In this document: piece after piece, positions 50,223-57,795 of the stretch
Layout of the letters: the number at the start of each line of letters is the position of its first letter
Numbering within the stretch: position 1 is the first letter of the stretch
Assembly: GCF_030814695.1 (NCBI RefSeq)
Contig: NZ_JAUSVL010000001.1
Coordinates: 4,314,227-4,378,226, forward strand
Reading direction: 5' to 3'
Source of the DNA: Oligosphaera ethanolica
GTDB taxonomy: Bacteria; Verrucomicrobiota; Lentisphaeria; Oligosphaerales; Oligosphaeraceae
DNA: 64,000 nucleotides
Position numbers and translations under genes: made by a program
Notes under the pieces: model-generated
Database searches by the model: none
What the model saw: only the letters and a program-made list of their open reading frames with translations
What the model was told of the DNA's origin: nothing

Positions 50223-50982
50223 TACGGACGTTGAACTGTTATTCAACGAGGAAACACACGAGTATCGCATGTCAGCGGGCTATGACTGGCAATTCTCGGA
50301 CCCGTTGCCGTCGGTCACGCAGTTTGTCGGGCACTATCTGCCCAAGTTCGACGCGGAGGCGATGGCCGGCAAGACGGCCGCAAAGCACGGCGTGTCGAAG
50401 GAGGCTGTACTCGCCGAGTGGGAAGCAAAGCGTGACGCATCGTGCATCCTCGGGACTCGGGTCCACGAGAATCAGGAGGCCCTGATGAACGCATCGGGAC
50501 CGCCACATCGGCCGGTGGATGAACGTGAGCACGCCATCATGCAGTCCGGCTGGCTGGCGTTCCAGGACATCCTCGCCCATGGCTGGGAGCCCTACGCTGC
50601 CGAGAAGATGGTTTTTAGCGGCTTCTTGCGTCTTGCTGGCACGGTTGACGCCATGTTCATTCGCGGCCGTGAGGTCATGGTCTGCGACTGGAAGACGAAC
50701 GAGAAAATTCAGCAACGCAACGCCTACGGGACAAAGTGTCTCGATCCCATCGCCCACCTTGATGATTGTGAATTTGTGAAGTATGCCTTGCAGCTCAACC
50801 TTTACGAGCGCATATTGAAACGAGACGCCTATATTCCGGGACATATGTCCACGCGGATGAACATTATCCATCTGCGCCCGGACGGCCACCAGGTAATTCC
50901 CGTGCCGCGTCTGCTTGAGGCCGAGGTGCTCTTGGCAGATTATCTGGCGGCTGACTGGACGCGTGAGCCGCCGCCGTTCTAG
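50194..50982 (+). CDS. PD-(D/E)XK exonuclease, RecB/Cas4-like, 262 aa
   Basis: Contains SGFLRLAGTVDAMFIRGREVMVCDWKTNEKI: the catalytic Asp in GTVD and the DxK of CDWKTN. A later YALQLNLYERIL is the Q-x-x-x-Y motif of RecB-type nucleases. Likely a dsDNA exonuclease that makes ends for the annealing protein at 39695, the Red/RecET logic, although the two genes are 10 kb apart. Last phage gene before attR. Confidence 0.8.
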   Translation: MKKAKHPQLDTDVELLFNEETHEYRMSAGYDWQFSDPLPSVTQFVGHYLPKFDAEAMAGKTAAKHGVSKEAVLAEWEAKRDASCILGTRVHENQEALMNASGPPHRPVDEREHAIMQSGWLAFQDILAHGWEPYAAEKMVFSGFLRLAGTVDAMFIRGREVMVCDWKTNEKIQQRNAYGTKCLDPIAHLDDCEFVKYALQLNLYERILKRDAYIPGHMSTRMNIIHLRPDGHQVIPVPRLLEAEVLLADYLAADWTREPPPF

Positions 50983-51084
50983 GCTGTTTTTGCCGCATGC
51001 CCCGCGTGTTGAACGGCTGTAAATGGTATTGGCGAAATTATCACAGTCACGACACAACAAGGCCGTTTTTTGAGTCTAAAGAAT

Positions 51085-51134
51085 GCTGACTCTTAATCAG
51101 TTGGTCGACGGTTCGAATCCGCCCGAGGGCACCA
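51085..51134 (+). tRNA. tRNA-Lys(CUU) 3' half at the attR junction
   Basis: Visible parts: anticodon stem GCTGA/TCAGT with loop CTCTTAA (anticodon CTT, 51,092-51,094), a 5-nt variable loop, T-arm GACGG-TTCGAAT-CCGCC (one A:C mismatch), acceptor strand CGAGGGC, discriminator A and encoded CCA (51,132-51,134). The sequence to the left (…tctaaagaat) cannot form a D-arm or the matching acceptor strand, so only the 3' half is here. This is the usual result of phage integration into a tRNA; the full gene should be at attL. Confidence 0.85.
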
Positions 51135-51142
51135 TCTTCCTA

Positions 51143-51180
51143 AGCTCCTGAACCAGCACCGGTTCAGGAGCTTTATTCTT
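51143..51180 (+). terminator. Native host terminator of the tRNA-Lys gene
   Basis: Perfect 12-bp stem (AGCTCCTGAACC / GGTTCAGGAGCT), 6-nt loop, followed by TTATTCTT. It lies 8 nt after the tRNA 3' end. Integration has separated it from the 5' half of its gene. Confidence 0.85.
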
Positions 51181-51254
51181 ATCCTCCCGATATTCCCTCC
51201 TCGCTGCGGCCCGCTGCGGCCCGTTATATTTTTGTTTCGATGTAGCGAAATGGC

Positions 51255-51282
51255 TTGACAAATTTGCATGCAGCGTTACTGT
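51255..51282 (+). promoter_or_regulatory. Sigma70-like promoter upstream of the ECF operon
   Basis: TTGACA (51,255-51,260), 16-nt spacer, TACTGT (51,277-51,282). A terminator hairpin follows at 51,292, so transcripts begun here would be very short unless it is read through. Confidence 0.5.
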
Positions 51283-51291
51283 AGGTGTTGT

Positions 51292-51317
51292 CATGCCTGC
51301 TGGGCATGGTTTTTTTT
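51292..51317 (+). terminator. Small terminator hairpin just after the promoter
   Basis: CATGCC (51,292-51,297) pairs with GGCATG (51,303-51,308) around a 5-nt loop, then eight T. It could be an attenuator for the ECF operon or the end of a tiny transcript. Confidence 0.6.
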
Positions 51318-51326
51318 GCCCCGCTG

Positions 51327-51346
51327 TGTTCTAATCGACTAGAACA
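51327..51346. promoter_or_regulatory. Operator-like palindrome TGTTCTA-N6-TAGAACA
   Basis: A perfect 7-bp inverted repeat between the hairpin and the ECF operon. Likely the binding site of a dimeric repressor of the transporter. The regulator is not encoded in the window. Confidence 0.5.
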
Positions 51347-51433
51347 AAAAGATCAGCGGCGGCGTTGGGCGTAGAAAGCAATGTATATGAGGCAATCATC
51401 CTGGCGCGGAAGCGCTGGAGAAGGGTCGGGACA

Positions 51434-52033
51434 ATGGGTACGCAGGCGGAGACAGTGGCGGCGGACGCGGCGGTGATGGGCAAGCGGGAGGTCGTGGTGA
51501 AAGCGCGGCATGGCCTGAGCATATCGGATATGCTATTGATTGGCGTGTTGTTGGCGGCGGGCGCGGTGTTGAAGTTCTTTGTTGGCTCGGTGATTAACTT
51601 TGGCATGAAGCCGAATTTCATCATTGCGATGTATTGCCTGGCGCTGTTGTTGATTCGGCCGCGTTTACATGAAGCGCTGATCATCGGACTTTTGGCTGGC
51701 GCGGTGTGTCAGTTTTTTCCAGGTCAGCCCTACATCAATTTTGCGAGCGAGGCGGTTGGGGCGGTAGCGATGGTCTTGTTGCTGAAGATCCCGATGCGCG
51801 TTGGCAAGGTGTCGGCGGCGCCGGTGGTCTGTACCTTTTTAAGTACACTTTGCAGTGGTTTCACCTTTGTCGGCGTGATGTATCTGATGTATTTTAGTGG
51901 GGCTGACATCAAGCCGACGCCGCTGGCGGCCTTTTTGGCCATTATTTGGGGGACGGCGCTGATCAACGCGATTATCGTGCAGATGTTGTATGTGCCGATG
52001 AAACTGGCACTGAAGGGTCGGCAGGGGGCATAA
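51434..52033 (+). CDS. ECF transporter substrate-binding (S) subunit, 199 aa
   Basis: Start set at 51434 (MGTQAETVAADAAVMG); an upstream frame opens with TTG. Five to six hydrophobic segments (DMLLIGVLLAAGAVLKFFVG, FIIAMYCLALLLI, ALIIGLLAGAVCQFF, AVGAVAMVLLLKI, FLSTLCSGFTFVGVMYLMYF, LAAFLAIIWGTALINAII) fit the 6-helix S-component fold. It is followed by two ATPases and a T subunit, a complete ECF transporter. The substrate (vitamin, amino acid or metal) cannot be read from sequence. Confidence 0.75.
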   Translation: MGTQAETVAADAAVMGKREVVVKARHGLSISDMLLIGVLLAAGAVLKFFVGSVINFGMKPNFIIAMYCLALLLIRPRLHEALIIGLLAGAVCQFFPGQPYINFASEAVGAVAMVLLLKIPMRVGKVSAAPVVCTFLSTLCSGFTFVGVMYLMYFSGADIKPTPLAAFLAIIWGTALINAIIVQMLYVPMKLALKGRQGA

Positions 52034-52043
52034 AGGCATTCAG

Positions 52044-52898
52044 ATGATTTCAATCAGGGGACTGCGTTTTCAGTACAAGGGCGCCAAACGGGCGGCGCTA
52101 GACAATATCAATCTGGACATCGCCGACGGCGATTTCGTCGGCATCATCGGCACCAGCGGTGCCGGCAAATCGACGCTGACCTACGCGTTGAACGGTATTG
52201 TCCCGCATCATTTCACGGGCGATTTCTACGGGCAGGTGCTCGTCGACGGCATGGACACGGTCGATAGCAGTCCCGAACAGCTGTCGGCGAAAATCGGTAG
52301 CGTTTTTCAGGACATCGACGCGCAGATGGTCGCTTCGCTGGTGGAAGACGAGATGGCCTTCGGCCTGGAGAATTTTGGCGTGCCGCGCGCGGAGATTGGC
52401 GGGCGGATTGACGAAGCACTGGCGATGGTCGGCATCGGGCCCTTGCGTTATCGGATGATTCGTTCGCTGAGCGGCGGCGAAAAACAGAAGGTGGCCATCG
52501 CGGCGATCGTGGCTTTGCGGCCGTCCATCGTGCTGTTGGACGAACCGACCGGCGAGCTCGATCCGCAGAGCAGCCGGCATATCTTCAGCATGTTGCGCGA
52601 GCTCAATGAGCGCTTTGGCCTGACCATCGTCGTCGTCGAGCAGAAGATCATGCTGCTCTGCGAATTCGTGCGCAAGCTGGTGGTGATGGAGCAGGGGCGT
52701 ATTGCCCACGCCGGCGCGGTGCGCGAAGTCCTGGCGCACAGCGACGAGATGGAGGCCATCGGCGTCAATGTGCCGCGCGTGGTCACTCTGGCCAACCGCC
52801 TACGCGCAGCGGGCCTCTACGATGGGCCGTTGCCATTGAATATCGACGAGGCCGAAGTCATGCTCAAGACCATTCTATCCACAGATTACGCAGATTAA
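52044..52898 (+). CDS. ecfA1: ECF transporter ATPase A1, 284 aa
   Basis: ABC ATPase: Walker A GTSGAGKST (about residue 36), Q-loop VFQDIDAQM, signature LSGGEKQKVAIA, Walker B IVLLDEPTGELD, and a switch region with Glu rather than the usual His (VVVEQK). Energises the transporter with A2 and T. The last six codons (STDYAD) and the stop come from the 'ccacagattacgcagatt' repeat, so the natural C-terminus has been replaced. Confidence 0.88.
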   Translation: MISIRGLRFQYKGAKRAALDNINLDIADGDFVGIIGTSGAGKSTLTYALNGIVPHHFTGDFYGQVLVDGMDTVDSSPEQLSAKIGSVFQDIDAQMVASLVEDEMAFGLENFGVPRAEIGGRIDEALAMVGIGPLRYRMIRSLSGGEKQKVAIAAIVALRPSIVLLDEPTGELDPQSSRHIFSMLRELNERFGLTIVVVEQKIMLLCEFVRKLVVMEQGRIAHAGAVREVLAHSDEMEAIGVNVPRVVTLANRLRAAGLYDGPLPLNIDEAEVMLKTILSTDYAD

Positions 52899-53222
52899 CA
52901 CAGATTTTTTTCTATCCACAGATTACGCAGATTTTTTTCTATCCACAGATTACGCAGATTTTTTTCTATCCACAGATTACGCAGATTAACACAGATTTTT
53001 TTTGATAGATAAAATAGACAGCTCAGGCTCCTCATACGTCCCATACGTCCCATACGTCCCATACGTCCCATCTCTCATCCCCCCCAAAAAGCCCACCCTA
53101 AAAAAATAATCTGCGTTAATCTGCGTAATCTGTGGATAAATAATACCCATGATTGAATTCCCCCCCAAAAAGCCCACCCTAAAAAAATAATCTGCGTTAA
53201 TCTGCGTAATCTGTGGATAAAA
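52874..53222. repeat. 'ccacagattacgcagatt' repeat cluster, inverted copies
   Basis: Four direct copies of ctatccacagattacgcaga start at about 52,875, 52,912, 52,939 and 52,966. Two inverted copies (ctgcgtaatctgtggata) lie at about 53,106-53,140 and 53,187-53,221. The opposing copies can form a large hairpin around the 9-bp minisatellite at 53,033. This repeat type is found between genes in many PVC and related genomes. It separates the two ATPase genes and enters the coding sequence of the first. Confidence 0.85.
53033..53068 (+). repeat. 9-bp minisatellite CATACGTCC x4
   Basis: Four exact tandem units, in the loop of the inverted repeat cluster. Two other 9-bp arrays occur at 63,166 and 63,634. 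Confidence 0.9.
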
Positions 53223-53229
53223 AAGTATT

Positions 53230-54021
53230 ATGATTGAATTCGACCACGTCAGTTTTGAATATGCCGAGGCGACCACCATCAACGACGTCTCTTTTCGCCT
53301 GGTCGCCGGCGACTTCGTGGCCCTCATTGGCGCCAATGGCGCGGGCAAGAGCACCATCAGCAAACTCTGCAATGGCCTCCTCAAGCCCAGTCGTGGCCAC
53401 GTGTTGCTCGATGGCGATGATACCCGCGGCCTGCGCACCAGCGCCCTGGCGCGAAAGGTCGGTTTCCTCTTCCAGAACCCCGACCGGCAAATCTGCCAGA
53501 ACAGCATCCGCGCCGAAATCATGTTCGGGCTCGAAAATGTCCTCGCCGATGCCGCCGAGTGCCAGTGCCGTTGTGACGACGTGCTCGCCGCCTTCGGGTT
53601 TGATGGCGCGGCGGACCCCTTCAGCATGAGTCGCGGCGAACGGCAGCGCATCGCCCTGGCGTCGCTTATCGCCTGCCGCCCGCCCATGCTCATTCTCGAC
53701 GAGCCCACCACCGGCCTGGACTACCGCGAATGCATGCAAATCATGGAGCAGATTCAGGCCCTCAATGACGCCGGCACCACCGTGCTGATGGTCAGCCACG
53801 ACATGGAAATCGTCCAGGACTTCGCCCGGCGCGTCCTCGTGCTCAATCAGGGCCGGCTCCTCGGTGACGGCCCCAAAGATCAGATCATGGCCGACCCGGC
53901 GCTGCTCGCTCAGGCCAAGCTCCTCCCCTCGCAGATCACCGCCCTGGCCCTGCGCATGGGCTTCAACAATGTCCACACCGTCGACGACATGGTCGCCGCC
54001 GTGAGCGCGACTGCATCATAA
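53230..54021 (+). CDS. ecfA2: ECF transporter ATPase A2, 263 aa
   Basis: Walker A GANGAGKST (about residue 36), Q-loop FLFQNPDRQ, signature MSRGERQRIALA (SRGER in place of SGGE), Walker B MLILDEPTTGLD, H-switch VSHDME. The first codons (ATGATTGAATTC) also occur 81 nt upstream at 53,149-53,160 in front of a repeat copy, so the start region was duplicated by an insertion. The present start has no clear RBS; the repeat supplies the leader. Confidence 0.88.
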   Translation: MIEFDHVSFEYAEATTINDVSFRLVAGDFVALIGANGAGKSTISKLCNGLLKPSRGHVLLDGDDTRGLRTSALARKVGFLFQNPDRQICQNSIRAEIMFGLENVLADAAECQCRCDDVLAAFGFDGAADPFSMSRGERQRIALASLIACRPPMLILDEPTTGLDYRECMQIMEQIQALNDAGTTVLMVSHDMEIVQDFARRVLVLNQGRLLGDGPKDQIMADPALLAQAKLLPSQITALALRMGFNNVHTVDDMVAAVSATAS

Positions 54022-54039
54022 GGAAAAAGGGACCTCACT

Positions 54040-54807
54040 ATGGGTGGTTATTTGGATTACATCGCTGGCGAGTCGATCTTGCATCGACTCAATCCGCTGA
54101 CCAAGTTGTGTTTGTCATTTGTGCTCTGCGTGTGTTGTTTTGTGAGCGACTCGCACTGGGTGGTCGCGGGCGTCATGGCGTTGAATGTGCTGTTGGCGGC
54201 GGTGGCCGGCCGGCAGGTGCTGCGGCGCAGCTGCCACATGTTGCGCGCGCTGGTGAAATTTTCGCTGTTTTTGTTTGTGCTGCAGGTCCTCTTTGTCCGC
54301 GATGGCGCCGTGTTGTTGCGGCTGCCCTTCGGGCTGCTGGTGACCGACCTCGGCGTGTCCTTCTCGCTGCTGTTCGTGATGCGGCTCATGGGCGCGACCA
54401 TGCCCCTCGCGCTGGTCCTGTCGGTCACCCCGATGAATGACATCGCGGCCGTCCTGGTCGAAAAACTCCACGTGCCCTACAAATACAGCTTCACCCTCAT
54501 GACCGCCGTGCGCTTCATTCCCATCTTTGCTCACGAAATGGCCGAAATCATGGAAGCCCAGACCGCCCGCGGCGTCGAATTCGACACCCGCAACTTTTTC
54601 CGCAAAATCCGCCTGATCCTGCCCTTGTGCGTGCCGCTGCTCATATCGTCCGTGCGCAAGATCGAAAGCGGCGCCATCGCCGTCGAACTGCGCGGCTTCA
54701 ACTGCCGTAAACGCGGCTGCGCCTACAAACGCTACGATATCCTCCCGCGTGATCTCCTCGCCATGGCCAGCGGCATCGCATTGCTCGCCGCTATCGCCGC
54801 GCTGTAA
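54040..54807 (+). CDS. ecfT: ECF transporter transmembrane (T) subunit, 255 aa
   Basis: Hydrophobic segments in the N-terminal half (LCLSFVLCVCCFVS, WVVAGVMALNVLLAAVAG, FSLFLFVLQVLFV, VSFSLLFVMRLMGATMPLAL) and two coupling-helix motifs, AQTARGVEFD and AVELRGFNC (the A-R-G-type motifs that contact the ATPases). Ends the ECF operon. RBS AAGGA upstream. Confidence 0.88.
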   Translation: MGGYLDYIAGESILHRLNPLTKLCLSFVLCVCCFVSDSHWVVAGVMALNVLLAAVAGRQVLRRSCHMLRALVKFSLFLFVLQVLFVRDGAVLLRLPFGLLVTDLGVSFSLLFVMRLMGATMPLALVLSVTPMNDIAAVLVEKLHVPYKYSFTLMTAVRFIPIFAHEMAEIMEAQTARGVEFDTRNFFRKIRLILPLCVPLLISSVRKIESGAIAVELRGFNCRKRGCAYKRYDILPRDLLAMASGIALLAAIAAL

Positions 54808-54839
54808 GGACGGGGACGGGGGGCGTGGGGGAGGGTTTT

Positions 54840-54951
54840 GCGAGAGGGAGGAAAGGGGCTCGCCCCTTTCCTCCCTCTCGCGCTCTCCCACCTATCCCAT
54901 CTCCCCGCGTTCTGGCGGCTGGCGCGTCGCGCCAGCCGCCAGAACGCGGGG
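54840..54951. repeat. Two large perfect hairpins after the ECF operon
   Basis: The first has 19-bp arms (54,840-54,858 / 54,863-54,881) with a 4-nt loop (GCGAGAGGGAGG...). The second has 23-bp arms (54,903-54,925 / 54,929-54,951) with a 3-nt loop (CCCCGCGTTCTGG...). Neither is followed by a T-run. They may act as transcription barriers or be mobile palindromes. Confidence 0.85.
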
Positions 54952-54959
54952 CTCCCGGT

Positions 54960-56310
54960 CGTGGAGCGGGCGTCTCGCGCCACGGCATGCCGTGGCGCTA
55001 CCGAGTTGCGCGTGCGTTTCCCGGCCGTGGAGTGGGCGTCTCGCCCACTCCGGCGAGACGGCTCATTGACCCGCCTCAGTCATCCACGCCGACCGTACCT
55101 GGCCGCTATCCCGGCCGTCCTGCCTCGCTTGCCCCTCTCCCGGCCGTGGAGAGTGGGCGTCCCGCGCCACGGCATGCCGTGGCGCTACCGAGCCGCGCGT
55201 GCGTTTCGCGGTTGTGGTGCGGGCGTCCCGCGCCACGGCATGCCGTGGCGCTACCGAGTCGCGCGCGCGTTTCGCGGTTGTGGTGCGGGCGTCCCGCCCG
55301 CACCGTCGCATGGGTCCAGGTCCTCACTGACATCCGATCAGCCTTGCGTAAGCGTTCCCGGGATTACTACCCTCGCGGCAAGCCGCGAGGCACCGGACAA
55401 ATCCCGGCCGTCCTCGTCCCGCGTGCGTCTTGCGGTTGTGGTGCGGGCGTCCCGCCCGTCCCTGCCTCGCGCGTGCGTTTCGCGGTTGTGGTGCGGGCGT
55501 CTCGCCCGCACCGTCGCATGGGGCCAGGTCCTCACATGACACCCGATCGGCCTTGCGTAAGCGTTCCCGGGTTTACTACCCTCGCGGCAAGCCGCGAGGC
55601 ACCGGACAGATACCGCCCGTCCTCGTCCCGCGTGTGTCTTGCGGTTGTGGTGCGGGCGTCTCGGCCGTCCTCGTCGCGCGTGCGTCTAGCGGTTGTGGTG
55701 CGGGCGTCTCGCCCGCACCGTCGCATGGGTCCAGGTCCTCACTGACATCCGATCAGCCTTGCGTAAGCGTTCCCGGGATTACTACCCTCGCGGCAAGCCG
55801 CGAGGCACCGGACAAATCCCGGCCGTCCTCGTCCCGCGTGCGTCTTGCGGTTGTGGTGCGGGCGTCTCGGCCGTCCTCGTCGCGCGTGCGTCTAGCGGTT
55901 GTGGTGCGGGCGTCTCGCCCGCACCGTCGCATGGGTCCAGGTCCTCACTGACATCCGATCAGCCTTGCGTAAGCGTTCCCGGGATTACTACCCTCGCGGC
56001 AAGCCGCGAGGCACCGGACAAATCCCGGCCGTCCTCGTCCCGCGTGCGTCTTGCGGTTGTGGTGCGGGCGTCCCGCGCCACGGCATGCCGTGGTGCTACC
56101 GATTCGCGCGTGTGTTTCCCGGCCGTGGTGCGGGCGTCTCGCCCGCACCGTCGCATGGGGCCAGCTCCTCGCACGACACCCGATCGGCCTTGCGTAAGCG
56201 TTCCCGGGTTTACTACCCTCGCGGCAAGCCGCGAGGCACCGGACAAAACCCGCGCCCGTCCTGCGTCCCGCGCCCCTCTTGCGGTTGTGGTGCTCCCCGC
56301 CGGCCCGGGC
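54960..56310. repeat. GC-rich repeat array, five ~206-bp units
   Basis: A unit containing cgcaccgtcgcatggg, gatc(a/g)gccttgcgtaagcg, ctcgcggcaagccgcgag and gtgcgggcgtc recurs with the 'tcctc..atccgatc' point at about 55,321, 55,529, 55,736, 55,942 and 56,166 (spacings 208, 207, 206, 224). Palindrome copies (ccacggcatgccgtgg) are found at about 54,978, 55,169, 55,230 and 56,076. Long open frames on both strands translate to low-complexity Arg/Ser/Pro sequence and are not genes. Confidence 0.85.
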
Positions 56311-56433
56311 CTAGCGATTTGGTCGCTCCTGCAAATAACTCAGCCGGTGAACTTGCCATATTGATATAAAATTGCTATACTGATAGCAGCTAAGTTCAGC
56401 ACAGGCGACAACCAGTACGAAAGGCCCCATTCC

Positions 56434-57183
56434 ATGCGGGAATACCACGCCATCACAGCAGCGGCCGCGAGCCGTCCGCAGGCATTGCGCCGACATTTCA
56501 CCATGGTCGAATTGATGGTGGTCATCGTGATTGTCAGCATTATCTTGGCCTTTTCGGTGCCGGCTTTCCAGAAGCTGGCCGTAGGCAGCGGCGTGGACGC
56601 CGCCGCCCGCATGCTGTCCTCACAACTCAGCCTCGCTCGCGCCGAAGCAATCTCAAGACGCCAATGCATCGCCGTCATCATGCCGGGGCAGCATTTCAAC
56701 AAAGACACCGCCGACGAGAATCTCTACAGGTACCAGAGCTTCCGCGCGGCAAAAGTCAATTTCAACGGCACTACCTACACTTTCGAAGATTGGGTCGAAG
56801 GCACCGAATGGTCTTTCCTCCCCACCGGCACGGTCATCGCCGAGGCGGATGATGACCGTAGTGAGTTAACGACCGCTGATCCCCCCGCTCCTGCCGGCAC
56901 CAGCTGGTCAATCGGCGATGGAACCTTCACAAGGGTGGTCGACGGTAGTGGCACAGCAAAAATGGACTTGGATGCAGACAATCCAACTTCCCCTCCAGAT
57001 CCTCCACAATTCACTGGCGTCCGCGCAGTCATCTTCAAACCCAACGGGCGTTGCGTGCAAAGAACCTACGTGACCATCCTGGAGGGCGCGGCGCCCGAGG
57101 GCACCATCCTCCGCGAAAACAAATTCAACATCCGCGTCATGGAAATCAACGCCTTCACCGGCCAGATCCGCTACCTCTTCTAA
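56434..57183 (+). CDS. gspH: Pseudopilin, GspH-like, 249 aa
   Basis: Class III leader followed by FTMVELMVVIVIVSIILAFSVPAFQKL (Glu at +5), then the GspH/FimT pattern SSQLSLARAEAISRRQCIAVIM. The residue before the cleavage Phe is His, not Gly. The C-terminal part has a beta-rich domain with FKPNGRCVQRTYVTI. Minor pseudopilin of a type II secretion-like or pilus system. It starts the operon after the repeat array. Confidence 0.8.
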   Translation: MREYHAITAAAASRPQALRRHFTMVELMVVIVIVSIILAFSVPAFQKLAVGSGVDAAARMLSSQLSLARAEAISRRQCIAVIMPGQHFNKDTADENLYRYQSFRAAKVNFNGTTYTFEDWVEGTEWSFLPTGTVIAEADDDRSELTTADPPAPAGTSWSIGDGTFTRVVDGSGTAKMDLDADNPTSPPDPPQFTGVRAVIFKPNGRCVQRTYVTILEGAAPEGTILRENKFNIRVMEINAFTGQIRYLF

Positions 57184-57211
57184 TTATCCACCCGCGCACG
57201 AGGACACCCGG

Positions 57212-57754
57212 ATGAAAAGAAAACATCCCTTCAATATGATCGAGATCATGCTGGCCCTCGGCGTCTGCGCCATCGGCATCACCAGCATCATGGTCCTCTT
57301 CCCCGTCGGGTCCGCCGCCACCCGCGATGCCGCCATGGAAACCTACGCCGCACACGCCGCCGACCAAATGCTGCATATGCTGAAATACAAAATGATCACG
57401 TCTTGGGATACTGGGATCGTACCCGCTACCAATCCCCAGGATGACTCCATAACAACCGGTGCTGGTTGGGGGGGGGCCGAGCCTGAAATGGACACGATCT
57501 TCAAGCACAGTACAGCAAGTGGTGTGTACCAAGTGATAAGTGACCGGGGAACAACGCCGTCGCTAACTTCCGAAAACATAGATTTTCGTTCGATTATGTT
57601 CGTGTGGCTGACCGATATAAGTATCGTGGGAAACCAAAACATAGGAATTACCTTAAATATCGAAGTAACGTGGCCGGCTGAGCTCCCCTATGCCAGTCGT
57701 CAGAAAGGCTACTACTCTCTTGAGGTGTTTAACCCCAATTACGTGGCGCCATAA
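57212..57754 (+). CDS. gspI: Pseudopilin, GspI/PilV-like, 180 aa
   Basis: N-terminus MKRKHPFNMIEIMLALGVCAIGITSIMVLFPVG (shown in part: FNMIEIMLALGVCAIG) is a prepilin helix with Glu+5 and Pro before the cleavage Phe. AAHAADQMLHML follows, as in GspI/PilV. The codon use becomes AT-rich in the last third. Second gene of the pseudopilin operon. Confidence 0.75.
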   Translation: MKRKHPFNMIEIMLALGVCAIGITSIMVLFPVGSAATRDAAMETYAAHAADQMLHMLKYKMITSWDTGIVPATNPQDDSITTGAGWGGAEPEMDTIFKHSTASGVYQVISDRGTTPSLTSENIDFRSIMFVWLTDISIVGNQNIGITLNIEVTWPAELPYASRQKGYYSLEVFNPNYVAP

Positions 57755-57795
57755 CGCGGCATTTGAACTAATAATTACACAAGGATGCGCACCCT

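Larger units (their letters stand above)
1..51134. mobile_element. Integrated tailed prophage (left end outside window)
   Basis: Seen: an integrase at one end, a half tRNA at the other, and a full set of phage packaging, head, tail, lysogeny, replication and recombination genes between them. The late genes run leftward and the early genes rightward from a control region near 29.3-30.5 kb, with the repressor switch near 35 kb. A lambda-type portal, large terminase, tail tube and tape measure indicate a long-tailed (sipho- or myo-like) phage. No tail sheath was recognised, so a siphovirus is more likely. Most reading frames look intact, so the element may be functional. The left boundary (attL) is not in the window. 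Confidence 0.93.

Noticed and set aside
52874-53222. CRISPR array
   Set aside because: Repeats are separated by T-runs of a few bases or by no unique spacers, occur in both orientations, and no cas genes are near.
53197-53976. 259-aa leftward frame opposite ecfA2
   Set aside because: It is the antisense of a clear ABC ATPase and ends in the same repeat; no independent evidence.
54960-56310. CRISPR array or rRNA-like region
   Set aside because: The whole ~206-bp unit repeats, with no short repeat/unique spacer pattern and no rRNA-like sequence.
54825-56369. Long open frames (up to ~300 aa) across the GC-rich repeat array
   Set aside because: They repeat with the 206-bp DNA unit, occur on both strands, are Arg/Ser/Pro-rich and have no RBS; they reflect GC-rich repeats.
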